Source of the DNA: Plantago major
Taxonomy: Eukaryota; Streptophyta; Magnoliopsida; Lamiales; Plantaginaceae
Assembly (NCBI GenBank): GCA_026545765.1
Contig: CM048839.1
Span: 24,568,566 to 24,632,565, forward strand
Length of the DNA stretch: 64,000 bases
Direction of reading: 5' to 3'
Shown: piece by piece, positions 1 through 12,655 of the stretch
Layout: the number at the start of each line of letters is the position of its first letter
Position numbering within the stretch: position 1 is the first letter of the stretch
The notes under the pieces: model-generated
Databases searched by the model: none
What the model was told of the DNA's origin: nothing
What the model saw: only the letters and a program-made list of their open reading frames with translations
Translations under genes and position numbers: made by a program

Positions 1-1287
1 AAGAAGATGAAAATATGCAGCGCATCACATTAACAGTATGTTCTCTATCTTCTTCCTCACTATATTCCTCACTTTCAGAAGCAATTTCCCCATCAGGAGG
101 TTGTATGTCTAAGTTATCAGATTCCAAATTTTCCTCTAAGGCCATATTAAGTGCGACACTGGGGCACTTAGGGTCTATATGTCCAGGTTGTCTACAACGG
201 TGACAAATTATTGGGGAATTGAAAGAGCCTGCGGACTTACTACTAGCAAATGAAGTGGCAGAATTTCCCCGATTCGAGTTAGGTGGTTTTTGTCAGGCTA
301 TTGTTTACAGGGAAAGAATTAATAGACTTCTGGAAGTTGGAACCCCTAGTCTGACTCGACTCCCCTACTTGAAAAGTCGACCTACGTCCAAGTGATTTAT
401 GATATTTCTCAATTTCAACAGCTTTTTGGTAGGCTTGCATTAAAGTTTGGGGTGAATGTAGACTAACCTCTTTTTAAATGTCGTTTCTTAACCCATTAAT
501 GAAATTAGCAACCACCCTCCACGGTTCATCCCTAAGATAGCACCTAAGTTTGAGATCTTCGAACTTATTAAAGTACTCGGACACAGAGGATGACAATTGC
601 TTCACATTAAGATAGTCATGATATAGCTGATTTTTATGAAAGGCAGGTAAAAACTTCTCGCTTAACTTGTGCTTCATCTCAGCCCAAGTTTGGATTGGTG
701 GTTCCCCAGTATACTGAATTTCCCTCTGGACACTTTGCCAATATTTCTTGGCCGACCCTATTAATTTCACTTTAGCAAATAAAATCTTCTGGTACTCGGG
801 CATATTATAAAATTCGAAGCAATCTTCAACAAAGTCCAACCAATCAATGAAAGTATTTGGATCATGGGTGCCATCAAATTCACTAACATTAATGTTCACA
901 TTCTTAGGGGGGATAGAATGCATCGTCTTGGGGTGGGTACCTAGGAACTTGATTTTCTCGTCTGGGGAAAGGGTTCCTAGCATGCCTATGGTTAGTATGG
1001 GGAATATCATTATCGGACAATGTATCACGATGTGCATTACGATTCCTCACATAGTTGTTTCTATCATGCTGATTATTAACAGAGGAATGAGAGTGTGTAT
1101 CATACATGTCATCTTTATCATTATTGATACCAGACTGACCAGGAACCAATTTAGCCACAGAAGTACTTAATTCAGCAATTAAAGTTTGCATAGCATTCAC
1201 AGAAGTAGTTAGCTCACCAACTGTGGTAGTGAGTTCATTCAATTTCTTGTCATGTTCCTCAACCTGATTCTCAGTTTTAGTTACCAT
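1..1287 (-). mobile_element. Ty3/Gypsy-type LTR retrotransposon gag fragment (broken)
   Basis: Minus-strand reading gives a Retrotrans_gag-type capsid region (about 474-904), including motifs such as FDGTHDPNTFIDWL and YFNKFEDLKLRC. The capsid is preceded by a low-complexity, coiled N-terminus starting at the ATG at 1287. A CX2CX4HX4C zinc knuckle (CHRCRQPGHIDPKC) lies near 163-204. The frame breaks near 905, and a TAA at about 474-476 interrupts the capsid, so the copy is dead. Polymerase domains would lie off the left edge. The gag assignment is from motifs; Gypsy rather than Copia is inferred from the gag type. Confidence 0.85.
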
Positions 1288-1305
1288 TGCGCTAGCTTAA
1301 AAAAT

Positions 1306-1373
1306 ATGTTTATTATTATTATTATTATTATTATTTTTTTTTTTTATTATTTTTATTATTATTTTTTTTTTTG
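1306..1373. repeat. Low-complexity TTA/T-rich tract
   Basis: A run of TTA triplets interrupted by long T runs lies just beyond the start codon of the Gypsy gag on its 5' side. It is a simple sequence with no coding content. Confidence 0.9.
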
Positions 1374-1558
1374 AAGATATGAATGCAGACGAATAAGCCG
1401 ATATCAACTAAACTTGCCAAGAATGTTAATTATAAATTGATACTAACAGACACCGAATTAAATTAAAGTAATTTAGGCAATAAAGTACTGACTCAAACCT
1501 TTTTTTTTTTTTTTGACCTAAAGCAAATAATCAGACAACCAGCTAATTAACTAAAGTA

Positions 1559-2037
1559 CTAAATTCCTATGTTTTAAAACCCGGAACCAGAGGTTGAGCC
1601 GGTCACCCTCCAAAAAAGGTTCAACCGGGTCGGACCGGTTCACCCGGATAGAACCGGTATGACGTGCGTATATATATATATTAAATTAAAAGGTTCCAAA
1701 CATAGATAGATTATAGAATCATAGAAATGAGTCCAATGACATAAACATAAAGAGTCACAATTTCAAATCATCATAAAAATGACATCAAGCCATTAAGTCA
1801 TCTACATTACAATCATAAAAGGCTACAAGCAATTCATGAGAACTTCATACATTTGTCATTTTTAGCCGTTCTACAGAACTTCATACATTACAAAAAATGG
1901 AAGCTACCCAACAAATAATAAACAATCACAATTTTACACTCAAATTACACATTTTGCCATAAAAAATACACTTCTTCCCACATTTTCTATATTCTATCAT
2001 TATTTTAACTTTTCGCCGTTTTGAACCATATTGAGCC

Positions 2038-2120
<83 letters not shown>

Positions 2121-2984
2121 GCCAATCATTTTAATAATTAAATTTTCATTATATAATTTTATTAAATTATTTACTATTATAGTTTAAAAGTAATTTGTGG
2201 TCAAAGTTGAAGACAGTTGACCGCAGAATAGTAAAATAGAAAGATTTCTTTGGAACAGAGGGAGTACTTTTGAAATATGATATTGAAATGTTTGAATAAA
2301 TTGCATAACATGAATTTAATATAAACTTTTGTCATATAATCTTGTTAATATTTTATTTGAACATTAAATAAACATCAAATAATTCAAATATAATTAATTA
2401 CTCCATCAAATACAATTCCCAAGTAACGAGAGATTAGAAAGGTATTAGTCCAATATTTATTAGTATTTAATTAAAGTAATTGAATATCTCTTATTTTATC
2501 TTTCTAACCTAATAGATCCACTCATCCACACCACCACAACAACAGCCGGCCCTCTCTTTCAGTTTCTATCTCACATGTTTCATCCACTCTCACTCACTCC
2601 TTGTCAATATCATGAAATTTTAAAACTCAAGCAGCTATGGAGTTTAGGAGAATCAATAAAATAAAAGATGGAAATTGGAAGAAAAGGGAAGGAATTCAAG
2701 GGAAGATGGAAGAAAGCTAGAAAACGGATCCACACGTCTCCACCCCCTCTTCATCCTCTCATAGCAACTTAGCAAAAAAAATTTGCTCCTTTTTTGTCAA
2801 AGGCCGGCGAAACCGGCGGATTAGCGGTTCCCGGCCCGCCGGTTTTCACCGGTTTCTTACCGGTTCTGGCGGTTTTTCGTCCTCCGGTTTTAAGGCGGTT
2901 TTCAGGCACCTATCCGCCCGTTCCACGACGGTTCTCCGGCCCGGCCGGCCGGCCCGATCCGGTTTTTAAAACATAGCTAAATTC
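1559..2984. mobile_element. Complete non-autonomous hAT-like DNA transposon with 8-bp target duplication
   Basis: The element proper is 1567-2976 (1410 bp). It begins CTATGTTTTAAAACCCGG and ends with the near-perfect inverted complement CCGGTTTTTAAAACATAG. Both sides carry the identical 8-bp flank CTAAATTC (1559-1566 and 2977-2984). An 8-bp duplication is characteristic of the hAT superfamily. The subterminal regions (1570-1665 and 2800-2965) are dense in CCGGTT/AACCGG motifs, as transposase-binding arrays often are. No transposase reading frame is present. The interior carries a (TA)n tract and what looks like an older Stowaway-like insertion ending GGAACAGAGGGAGTA at 2252-2266. Confidence 0.85.
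2040..2118. repeat. (TA)n microsatellite
   Basis: About 39 uninterrupted TA dinucleotides lie inside the hAT-like element. The reading frames across it are artefacts of the repeat. Confidence 0.97.
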
Positions 2985-4996
2985 AATAAAAAGGAAGAGA
3001 AGAACACCGTAGGGTTTCGAGTTGACCAAATTCATTGGTAGTGAATCCAAGAGGTATGTTCAGCTCCAATTCGAACATTAGCAAACATCCAGCAGCCCAC
3101 ACTACACAGGAGATCTTGGTTGTATGTTTGATCAATAAAGTTGTAAACGGCGATGGAAAACAGCTGGGATTTCGAGGCAGCGGAAATTGTGAAAGGAAAA
3201 AAAAATCGACCTTGCTCTAGATGCCAAATTGATAGAGAACAAGTGGGTATTTTGGAAAACTTGAGAATGAAACAGAAGAATCTGGGAGCAAAGCTCAATA
3301 ATAATATGATAAATAATTATATGAATCAGAAAAGTAAATAAACTGCTAGACTATGACCTATATTTATAAGACCACAAAACATCCTAATTAAGGAAAAGAA
3401 CGCATCCCTAATTCTGAAAGAAATAGAACTAGGAACAAGCCTAATTAAGGAAAAAGAACGCATTCCTAATTCTGAAAGAAATAGAACTAGGAACAGACTT
3501 AATTAAGGATTCAAAATACTATTTCCTATTCTTAAACTTTCTTCTTGAATAGACTTGGAACTCTTGATTCCCATCATCTGGTTACAAACTAAAGTGACAA
3601 AAAAACTATCTAATCGTAGAATTATGTTGGCAATTAACTTCACTTGCCATCTTATATACGATCAAATCCTATATTCAATAGAAAGATGAGTTTGGTCTCA
3701 GCCCAGGTATGACTTCAAATTGTATGAATGATACACATCTATTAATTGCAGAGCTCTATCCCATAATTGCGCTTCTCTTCCTCTTAACAATTAGAAGCCG
3801 AACCTGGACGTCAATTAGTCTATATAAGCATCTTGAGCTTCCTCATTATACGTCAATTGTAGTATGAAATAAACAGTAAAGCTGATACGTAAGATGATTA
3901 TTTGCATTGGCATTCTTGAAATGATGCAATTGCAATAGATAACACCGAAATAACAGTTCAGGAATGAAAGAATAGCCTTACTTTCTAATTACGATGATTT
4001 AGAACTGAACAGTTGCAAATTATAGAATTGTGCATTAGCAAAAATGATGCTTTGGCCGTAAGCGTGTGAGTATGCAGTAGCAGCGGTATATTTGCATATG
4101 TAAATGGATATCGGATTTTGGCTCTTAAGAACTCGGGAATACCGTGGAGGGTAATGGAAATCTCGAGTCTGCTAAATCAAACCTTACAGTTAGGGCCCAA
4201 CTCTGGTCTCTGATTCCTCCAGAAGCTTGTTACTGGTGTGGTTTAGTGCCTCATGTCAGTTCAATCTTCATTGTGTTTCGGATGGTTGGCATAATGTTAT
4301 TTCATACACTAAACCCTTATATTCTTATTAATTAATAAGAAGTTATGTAAACTAGACCCAAGAATTGACTTTTGTTACCTTAACCTAATTCGCAGTACGT
4401 GCGGTGCGCAATACGCAACACACACTTAACGATGTATACAATTTATGGGGGTAGTACCATTCAACAAAATAGGCCAGTTCGTAGTTTTAGTGCATTTGAT
4501 TATCTGAAGTCTTAGAGTACAATGGAGTATATGCTTTTAGATAATAAAATTAATAGCATCATTATTAAGAGGAGTTGTCGACATAATCAAATACTATGGC
4601 TATGACACGACATGTAAGACATGCTTCCAAAAAAAAAAAAAAAAGGCAAATATAACTAAGATTTCATAGTCAGGGAACTAAAAACTAGAAATATCTGTGT
4701 AGAAGTACTGGACAGAATACTAGTTCGCGAATTCGATGAATTCGCCTCCAGCAGAATTTAGTATTGATGCTGAAGTACGATTATGTAATTCACTAGGCTA
4801 TTGAAGTCGATAACTCAGTTCAGAACACATTTGCTTACGATCATGAAGAGCGGCAACATCACCTAAACTAATATTTGTGCATCTGGTATAAATTGTTTTT
4901 CATGCTATGCTACTGGAAATGAAGGTGAATCTTTTCCTCGCAGGTGTATCCTTTATAAGTATTGTGCTATACAGTGACAATTTTTGTATTATGCAG
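2985..4996. other. Region upstream of the AP-5 beta fragment without recognisable gene
   Basis: Short open frames exist on both strands (for example 3032-3298 minus and 4144-4335 plus), but none resembles a known family or the missing N-terminal half of the AP-5 beta subunit. The region contains a 57-bp tandem duplication near 3.4 kb and an A-tract at 4629-4644. Confidence 0.6.
3384..3508. repeat. Tandem duplication, unit about 57 bp, about 2.2 copies
   Basis: The unit begins CTAATTAAGG, continues through AACGCATCCCTAATTCTG and ends AACTAGGAACA. It recurs at 3384 and 3441, with a third partial start at about 3498. The copies differ by only a few bases. Confidence 0.85.
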
Positions 4997-7237
4997 AAGA
5001 TGCTGGTGGACTCGACTTCAGAATCTCGGGGATTAGTTCCTGTTGTTGTTGCTTGCATTGATCGGTTGTTGGGATGCCAGAAGCACTGCTGGTTGGGCGA
5101 GCATCTTCTGGAAACACTAAATAAACATCTCCTTCCAAAACTGAAAAAAGACTACAGCTTGGGGTTTTACTTCCCTATATTTGAGAGAATATGTGGCAAT
5201 CATAAAGTCTCACCCAGTGGGTTGCTAGAGCTCCTCATGGAGTTCACACATTTTCTTGTAGAGAAGCATGGTCCAGATACAGGATTGAGATCTTGGCAGC
5301 ATGGCAGTAAAATTCTTGGCATTTGTCGAACAATGTTGATCTACCACCACAGCTCTACTTTATTTACTGGATTATCTCATCTTCTTTCTTCCATTTGCCT
5401 GTATTTTCCAGATTTAGAGGTCCGTGACAATGCAAGGTAATACCATTGTTTTCCTCATCACCCAGAGCCTTACCATTTCTAACAATTGATAATCTCATTG
5501 TCATGTGATGAGTTACTACGATTTTTTAAAGCGATTTGAGCGTGCCACTCTACATACCACTAGTTTTATGGTAGATTCCCCAATATATGGGGAGCTGGGT
5601 TGTGGTTTTGTATTAATGGTATGTAAACGTGGTATGCATCAGCATAGGTACTCATTTAGAAGAATGTAATGTAGTTTTTGCCGTCTATGTCCTGTATCTT
5701 ACCTTGCAGTATTTTTATTTGAAGTTCAATTCTAATTGAAGTTGGTCATTGTAGATTTCACCTACGGATGCTTATATGTATACCAGGGAAGAGACTTAAA
5801 CACATCTTGAACATGGGAGAAACTCTACCGGGCATATCTTCGGCGACCCATTCAAGCTCATTGTTTAATCTTCAGTCTTACGAATCTTTACCTCATCTTA
5901 GCCGATCCGGTGCTGCCACTTCCTACATTCATCTTGAGAGAATGATGTCTTTATTGGTGAAGCAGTCATGGTCTCTCTCTCTGCCAAATCTGGGCACTAA
6001 TCCTGAAAAACCTGGTTTTTTTGAAGTCATCAGGAACATTGAGACAGTAGTTGAGGAGGATGCCGAGATAAATACAAGTGTTGGCATTACCACAGAAGAT
6101 GAAATGCTTCGTCATCAGAAAGAGCCTCTACGCGTGATGGACGCTAAAGTTTCAATGATTATCGAGGTACTGAGAAAGCATTTTTCATGCATTCCTGATT
6201 ACAGAAATATGCCAGGGCTCAAAATTAAGATATCCTGTTATTTGAGATTTGACTCAGAGCCATTCAGTGGTGTATTCGGAGTCAATACAGCTGCTAATGT
6301 GTTAGATGGAGTGGACAAACTCCCCGCTATTTATGCAACAGTTCTTAAATTCACTTCTTCTGCCCCATATGGATCTATTCCATCATTTCATATTCCTTTC
6401 CTTCTTGGCTCAATGCCGAAAAGTTCTTTGAGCCAAAATTCATTAGCTATTGTACCACTAGAGAATGGTTATGATGATGAAGAAAACTTTAAAGCTCCAG
6501 TTTGTGTAGAATTGGAGCCAAGGGAACCAATGCCTGGCCTTGTAAATGTCAGTATTCAAACTAATGCTGACAATGGTCAGATAATTGAGGGCCAGCTTCA
6601 AAGTATCTCTGTGGGAATTGAGGATATGTTTCTCAAAGCTATACTTCCAGATGATGTTACAGGTGATGCTGTTATTTCTTATAATGTAGATCTGTTCAAT
6701 GCATTGTGGGAGGCATGTGAGTCATCTTCTAGCACTGGGCGAGAAGCCTTTATGTTGAGAGGAGGAAAGGGAGTTGCGGCTATAAATGGGACTCAATCTG
6801 TAAAACTACTTGAAATACCTATGTCATCTTTGGTTCAGGCTGTTGAGCGTCACCTTAGGACTTTCGTTGTTTGTGTTATTGGTGAAACACTTGTTGATAT
6901 GGTGAGAGGTCATGGTGTAATCAAAGACGTACTGTGGAAGTTTTCAAGTTTAGATTCTACTATTGATGTGACCAGTTCCGTAGTTAGTTCTGAAAGAAGG
7001 CCTCTTTATCTGAATTATTTCGGCAGTGAAGATGAGGGAGGGGGCCAACTGACTCAAATTCCTACCAGTAGAAAAGATGTTGGCTGCTTTCACATTTTGA
7101 TTTTTCTTCCACCAAGGTTCCATCTTCTCTTTCAAATGGAAGTACGTGGGACTTCAACCCTTGTTCGAATTAGGACTGATCATTGGCCATGTTTAGCATA
7201 TGTTGATGACTATCTGGAAGCTTTATTTTTGAATTGA
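4997..7237 (+). CDS. AP5B1: AP-5 complex subunit beta (C-terminal part; 5' half not found)
   Basis: Two exons are supported: 4997-5436 (acceptor TTATGCAG, donor GGTAATA) and 5755-7237 (acceptor TTGTAG). They join in phase across a split AGA codon and end at TGA 7235-7237, giving 640 residues. I recognise the plant AP-5 beta family by segments such as LERMMSLLVKQSWSLSL, LRKHFSCIPDYRNMPGLKIK, SSAPYGSIPSFHIPFLLG and the C-terminal DDYLEALF. AP-5 is a heterotetrameric adaptor acting on late endosomes. Family members are roughly 1,100 residues, so the N-terminal adaptin-like half should lie upstream, yet no such coding appears between 2985 and 4996 and exon 4997 needs an upstream donor. The exon may lie beyond a long repeat-filled intron, or the copy may be truncated. 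The visible frame is intact. The family call rests on remembered homologues. Confidence 0.78.
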
Positions 7238-7643
7238 AGCTCGTTTTGTATTCCGGATACGATTTCTACTTTCAGGTGCTGTTGTACAGCCTTGCAACTC
7301 CAGAAACTCCACCTTTGAATTCTCTTGACCTCAAAGTAAGCCAAATACCGTGCATGTACTTTGTCTAGATGATTGTTTGAAAGCTTTGATTTTTTACTGA
7401 AGCTTGTGTTATACCTGTACCACAGAAGTAGCTTGAAGAAGGGCATATTATGTTTGCAGAAGGAATTGTATAGATTTTTTCTTTTTCTTCCTTTGTAGAG
7501 TTATAAATCTGGCCGCTACAGGCCTTTTTTTTAGTTTGCTCTGCGAGTTTCTGTTCCACTAATGATATGCAATTTTGAAGTTGCAATTTGCAAAGGGTGT
7601 TGAATTTGCAGTACAGAATGTAATCTCAGTTTCAGTTGTTTAC

Positions 7644-7908
7644 TACTTCCTTCGTCCCTGTAATAGGTTTCTATTTTGCCACTTTGAATATCCCAATTAA
7701 AACTTTTCATTTTCTTTTTTGGCAATCTCATCCAACTAAAATATTAAATATACTCAAAAGTAAATCCAATAACATTATTTTATCTCACTTTCAACTTTAA
7801 AAATCAATTTGATGGATCCGCTAGTACTATTTTATCAAAAAGTATTATATACCTTATTTTTTCCAAAAAAAAAGTGAACGGGAAGCTATTTCCGGTACGG
7901 AGGAAGTA
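7644..7908. mobile_element. Stowaway-like MITE downstream of the AP-5 beta gene
   Basis: The left end TACTTCCTTCGTCCC and right end GGTACGGAGGAAGTA are inverted complements with two mismatches, and both include the TA target duplication typical of Tc1/mariner MITEs. The body is AT-rich and non-coding, about 265 bp. It lies about 400 bp past the stop codon, in or just beyond the 3' UTR. Confidence 0.82.
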
Positions 7909-9606
7909 AACTTTTCAAAACTTCTCTTTTTTTTTTAAAGAATCCGAAATATATTACTCCTGTAAAATTGAGATTTTAATCTATGATTATAACAACCGGT
8001 GCATACGAGCCCAGTCTACCTAGATGTTTTTCGCCCCAATTATAATCCATGGTTATAGAATAATGGCAAAATACTGAAATGTCCTAATGATGAAATTTTT
8101 GTTCAATTACAAACCAAATTTTGGTCTGGTGAGCCAACCGCAAACACTCTTTGTGAACATCGGTCCACCGTAGTATTATATCTAGACCACCATATTCGGA
8201 GGCCAAGTGTTTGTCTGAAATTATATTCAAATTATGGTTCTATTATTTTACATAAAATAGGTTAGATTATGGTCGGTGACTACACTTTTAAGATGGTCTT
8301 GTTTTATCAAAATCTAACAATAAAGTTCACACATAAATCTCCTCATAGATACATATTCTGTCTACTGCACCATCAAACTATGCTCTTTATTCTTCTATAT
8401 ATCTACTCATATCAATCATTTACCCCAAAATACTTATTTACATTAACCACTCTCAAATACCTCAAAATTATTCGAGTTACAAAAGTAGTACATATAATAT
8501 AAAAGTAACTCTTTAATCTTTCTTTGGAGATGCGAGTGCCCCCATTTCCGCCCCTGGTTTTTTGGGATTGAAAATGGAAGGTTGGGGCCCTATTTTCACA
8601 TGCTGCATAATTTTCACAAAATTACAAGAAATATATGTGGAGTGGAACCAAAAACGTTCCAAGTTGACAAGGAAATGTATTTACGGCAATGCAGGCCTTT
8701 ATAAAATATCTGAATCGACAAACAAATTCCATACACGGGTCGAAAATTGTCTGACTTTTTGTTTGGCATTCTATGGAGGAGTAGAATACTATAATCTATA
8801 GATCAATGAACAAGTACCATTCAGCATTTATGAATTATGATTGTCACATCGTCTATGTACGTAACACTATTTTTTACTGATCCAGGAGAAAGGTTAATTC
8901 TGTTCCGACCAAACTAGATATTAGAGGGCCAAAGATTTAAAGTTTGGAGGCTAAATTATATATCGTATATTCACTTCGGTCCATTAAAATCTTCCTAAGC
9001 ACTTGTTTTCTCTTCAATTAAGGAATGATAATAAAATAATGATTTGTAAGAGGTATTATATTGGTGAAGTTGTAAGTGTATGATAAAGTAATAGAAAGAT
9101 TGAATAAAATGATGATAAAGTAGGAAAGAGAAATAATAAATAATTAGTTAGTGGGGGTAAAATATTTCTATAAATGGGTTAACAAGTTTCTAGTGGAACC
9201 CCATAAAAGTAAAGTTAGGAATTTATTAATGGAACGAAGGGAGTATTATTTTGGAGTCCGTGAAAATATTAAATTACATAAACATATAAATTTTCAAATT
9301 TAGGGCCCGGGAAACCCCACTATCACCGTTCTAAAAGTCCGATTTTATTGTGTCAAAACATTTTTATTAATTTGAAAACAGAAAATGTTTCATTTTGTTT
9401 TACGTATCGTAAGATACCGAATTGATATATACGAAGCCTAGAAGTGCAGAAGAAGACACCAGTCAGACAAAATTCTTATTTAGTTCAAAAATCAAATCCA
9501 TAGACCATAGTAATATATTAATTTTATACTATAGTATATATTTCACACCAAACAATTAATTCCTTACAGCTCTAATACTCTCTCGTGATGCTCCAGTAGA
9601 CCATAT
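7909..9606. other. Intergenic, AT-rich; one degenerate Stowaway end
   Basis: No gene is recognisable. The motif GGAACGAAGGGAGTA at 9231-9245 is the right end of a Stowaway-like MITE whose left end I could not locate. Short frames at 8269-8502 and 8562-8801 have no family resemblance. Confidence 0.65.
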
Positions 9607-9613
9607 TATATAA
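9607..9613 (+). promoter_or_regulatory. Probable TATA box of the NPH3 gene
   Basis: TATATAA lies about 170 bp upstream of the chosen start codon at 9782, in an AT-rich stretch. This gives a plausible 5' UTR of about 140 bases. Confidence 0.5.
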
Positions 9614-9781
9614 ACATTTCATATATACATACAAACATACACACATAATACACACAAAGACTCACAGACAAGAGTAGTATTTATTTTGTACTAGTACTGG
9701 ATAATTGGATATGATATAACTCAAAAAGTTGTAAACTAGTAGTTCCATTAATTCAATGCAACCAAGGAAGCTGCTCAAAAC

Positions 9782-12655
9782 ATGTCAGACCAAGTTCAAT
9801 TTCACATCAATGGCCATCAAACATTCTTCCTCTCTCAGGTATGGTATCTGCATTTCTTCGCTCAATTCAGTTCAGTTTAGTAGCACTTTGTTTCGGATTT
9901 GTGCGATTTTCCTATCGTTAGTTGTCGAATCGTTGTAGGAATGTAACGTTCTTGATTTCTGGGGTGCAGAGAATCATGTCAAAGTACTCAAAGAAAGTAA
10001 GAAGAATGATCAAACAAGAGAAGCAGCAAGGAACAATCAGGATTGATCATTTTCCAGGCGGTTCGGAAGCGTTCGAGTTAGTTTCAAGATTCTGCTACAA
10101 CAATGCCAACATTTCAATCAATTGCACCAATGTTGCCATGCTCCATTCCTGCGCATTGTTTCTCGGAATGACAGAAAGAGCCTCGTGTTCCGTAAACCTC
10201 CTCAGCCAGACTGAAGTCTTTCTGGAAAGCATGTTCTATTGGTCCTGGAATGACATTCTCACCTGTCTCAAATCATGTGAGCTCTGTTTCGACCATGCCG
10301 AATCATCAGGACTAGTTGAGAAGCTTCTAGTTTCACTTCTGGCGAAAATCGCGCAGGTCTCAGATGTGAATTTGCTCTCAGTTTCGTCGCCATCGTCCTC
10401 GTCATCGCCTGACACAGCCTCGCAAAGTTCGTCCTCGCGAAAAGCTTGGGCCTGGTGGTTCCAGGATATGACATTTCTAGGCCCCAGGACAATAGAGAGC
10501 TTTCTCAAGGCCTTAGGGGCTTATGGGAATGAAAACAGCAATCTAGTCCTGACAAAGTTTTTACTACACTACCTGAAGACAGCAGGTTATGTAAAGAACG
10601 TCCATTCGACCGAGTATGCGATGTTGGCAGATACCGCGGTTCATGGAGTGATTTTGATGGGGAAGACTGCATTTTCTTGTAGAGGGGTGTTTTGGGTACT
10701 TCGGATAGTATCCGGTTTCGGGTTGAGTAAAGAGTGTCGTGCAGCGTTAGAGAGGCTTATTGGTGGGATGCTCGATCAGGCGACACTAGACGATCTTTTG
10801 GTATCAAACGGAGGGTATGGTGGGGTGTATGATGTGAATCTTGTTGTGAGGCTGATCAAATTGTTTGTTCAGTGTAATGAGGAAATGACATTGCCTAAAC
10901 TGAAGAAAGTAGGGGAGTTGATTGATATGTATCTAGGTGAGATTGGTCCAGATCCTAGTCTGAAAGTGTCAAAGTTTCTTGGTGCTGCTGAGAGTCTGCC
11001 TGATTGTGCAAGGGATTCATTTGATCATGTTTACAGGGCTATTGATATTTATCTTCAGGTAACTTTCACTCTTTCAGTTTCAGACTTCCAGTTTAAATCT
11101 TTTCTGCTATGATGTTTTTGTCCCTTGTCTGTGTTGTGGAATATGGACTGAGGAAATAGCCAATAGATGGTTTGGGGATAATGAACTTATGGTGTGGAAT
11201 TGGGAACAGAAACATATGCAAGAAAGTGATAGAAAAGACAACAAAACTAAAGTCCAACTCCCTTTCCCTAGATTCCACGAAACATGATGTGCTATAGTCT
11301 ATCATGCTTTTTGTACATTTTCGAATGACTCATGATCATCGAGAGAAAAAGTTTTTGACGTTAATCACCTAGCTTATCATCATCTATCAGCTAGTTTTGC
11401 TAAACACAGTTGTAATGTTAAGTCGCTCCATGTTAGTAAGATTAGAACTTCATTGAATCTGTAAACATTGCTGAACTTGGAACTTTGTTCACTCAAAGTT
11501 GTATTTGTATACTTTTGTAACCATGACAGGTTATCCTGTCATCTTTGTGTAAGCTAACAAGTACAAGGCAAAAGAATAGTGACTTGGTTTAGCTTTTAAT
11601 CCATGGCAATGGGTCAGTTTCTTCAACTTGGATATTTGAAATGGATGGCTGAGGTTGATGTTTTCAAGAATCGCCTATATTTTTCCTTCCATGCTACTTC
11701 GAAACTAGAAACTGAAAAGCAATTTTAAAATTGGTGTTTTTTATATATAACCAAAGGCAAATAATTGAGATTCTGATTAAGTACATGTTGATACGTAGGT
11801 CAAGATTGACATGCTGCCAAGTATATTAATTAACTGCCAGATTATATAATACGGTATATACCAGCAGGAAATTTGGCCTTTTCCTTTTGTGTCTTGTGCT
11901 ATATTTGGTTACCTGTGAGTCCAACTGTTAGACAGGTACCACTGTCTTAATGTAAACAATGACAGGAGCCTAATATTCCATATTAGTAAAGTTAATACTC
12001 AAGACAAATTCAATTTGTGTTTAATAGTATTTCTTATTGTTTGCATGACTAGGATCACTTGAATTGTTAGTACCAGCATAAGCTAAAGCATGTTTTTTAT
12101 GCTATATTACTGATGCAAGATCCCTTGCTACTTTTAAAAAAAAAAACCCGAATTTCAAGAATTTGTTTTCGTGCTAGTATGTTTTAACCCAAGGCAATAA
12201 TGTGATTTTGATCCTATGTGCAGTCTCATCCGGCAGTTCCGCTAGAGGAAAGGTCGAAACTGTGCAGATGCCTAAACTATGAGAAGCTAAGTCTCGAAAC
12301 ATGCAAGGATCTAGCAAAAAACCCGAGGATACCTCCAACAATCGCAATTCAAGCTTTGCGTTCTCAGCATTCAAACATATGTACGTCCGACTTGGTGGAT
12401 GAGGATGAATATGTTGAGACACTGAAAAGCAAGAGTAAGGTTAACAAAAGAACGAAAGATTATCAAATGGTCTTGTACAATAACAGCGATGAAAAGAAGT
12501 CATGCCAGCCAGAGAAAGAGGTGAAAGTTAACCTGGAGAGGATGCAAGGGAGAGTGGTGGAACTGGAGAAAGTGTGCAGAGAAATGAGAGTTCAGATGGC
12601 TAGAATGGCAAAAATGAGTCCACAACAGAACAGACAATTGCCAAGAATGTGCTGA
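9782..12655 (+). CDS. BTB/POZ and NPH3 domain protein (At3g19850/At1g50280-like)
   Basis: Three exons (9782-9838, 9970-11058, 12224-12655) with GT-AG introns in phase 0 encode 525 residues. Exon 1 is very short and supplies the start of the BTB fold ([19 protein letters not shown]). Exon 2 completes it ([34 protein letters not shown]) and enters the NPH3 domain ([21 protein letters not shown], then [20 protein letters not shown]). Exon 3 carries the end of the domain ([21 protein letters not shown], in two adjoining pieces) and a charged C-terminal coiled coil around residues 485-515. Relatives of NPH3 act as plasma-membrane scaffolds or as substrate adaptors for CUL3 ubiquitin ligases in phototropin signalling. 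The substrate of this subgroup is not known to me. An out-of-frame ATG at 9756 precedes the start. Residues 140-157 are a serine-rich insertion. Confidence 0.92.

Noticed and set aside
1926-2129. Tyr-Ile repeat reading frame
   Set aside because: It is a translation of the (TA)n microsatellite.
7210-7731. Possible extra exon reading VLLYSLATPETPPL after the AP-5 beta stop, and minus-strand frames
   Set aside because: The TGA at 7235-7237 follows the conserved C-terminus DDYLEALF, so the acceptor-like CAG near 7276 is more likely 3' UTR. No conserved extension is known to me.
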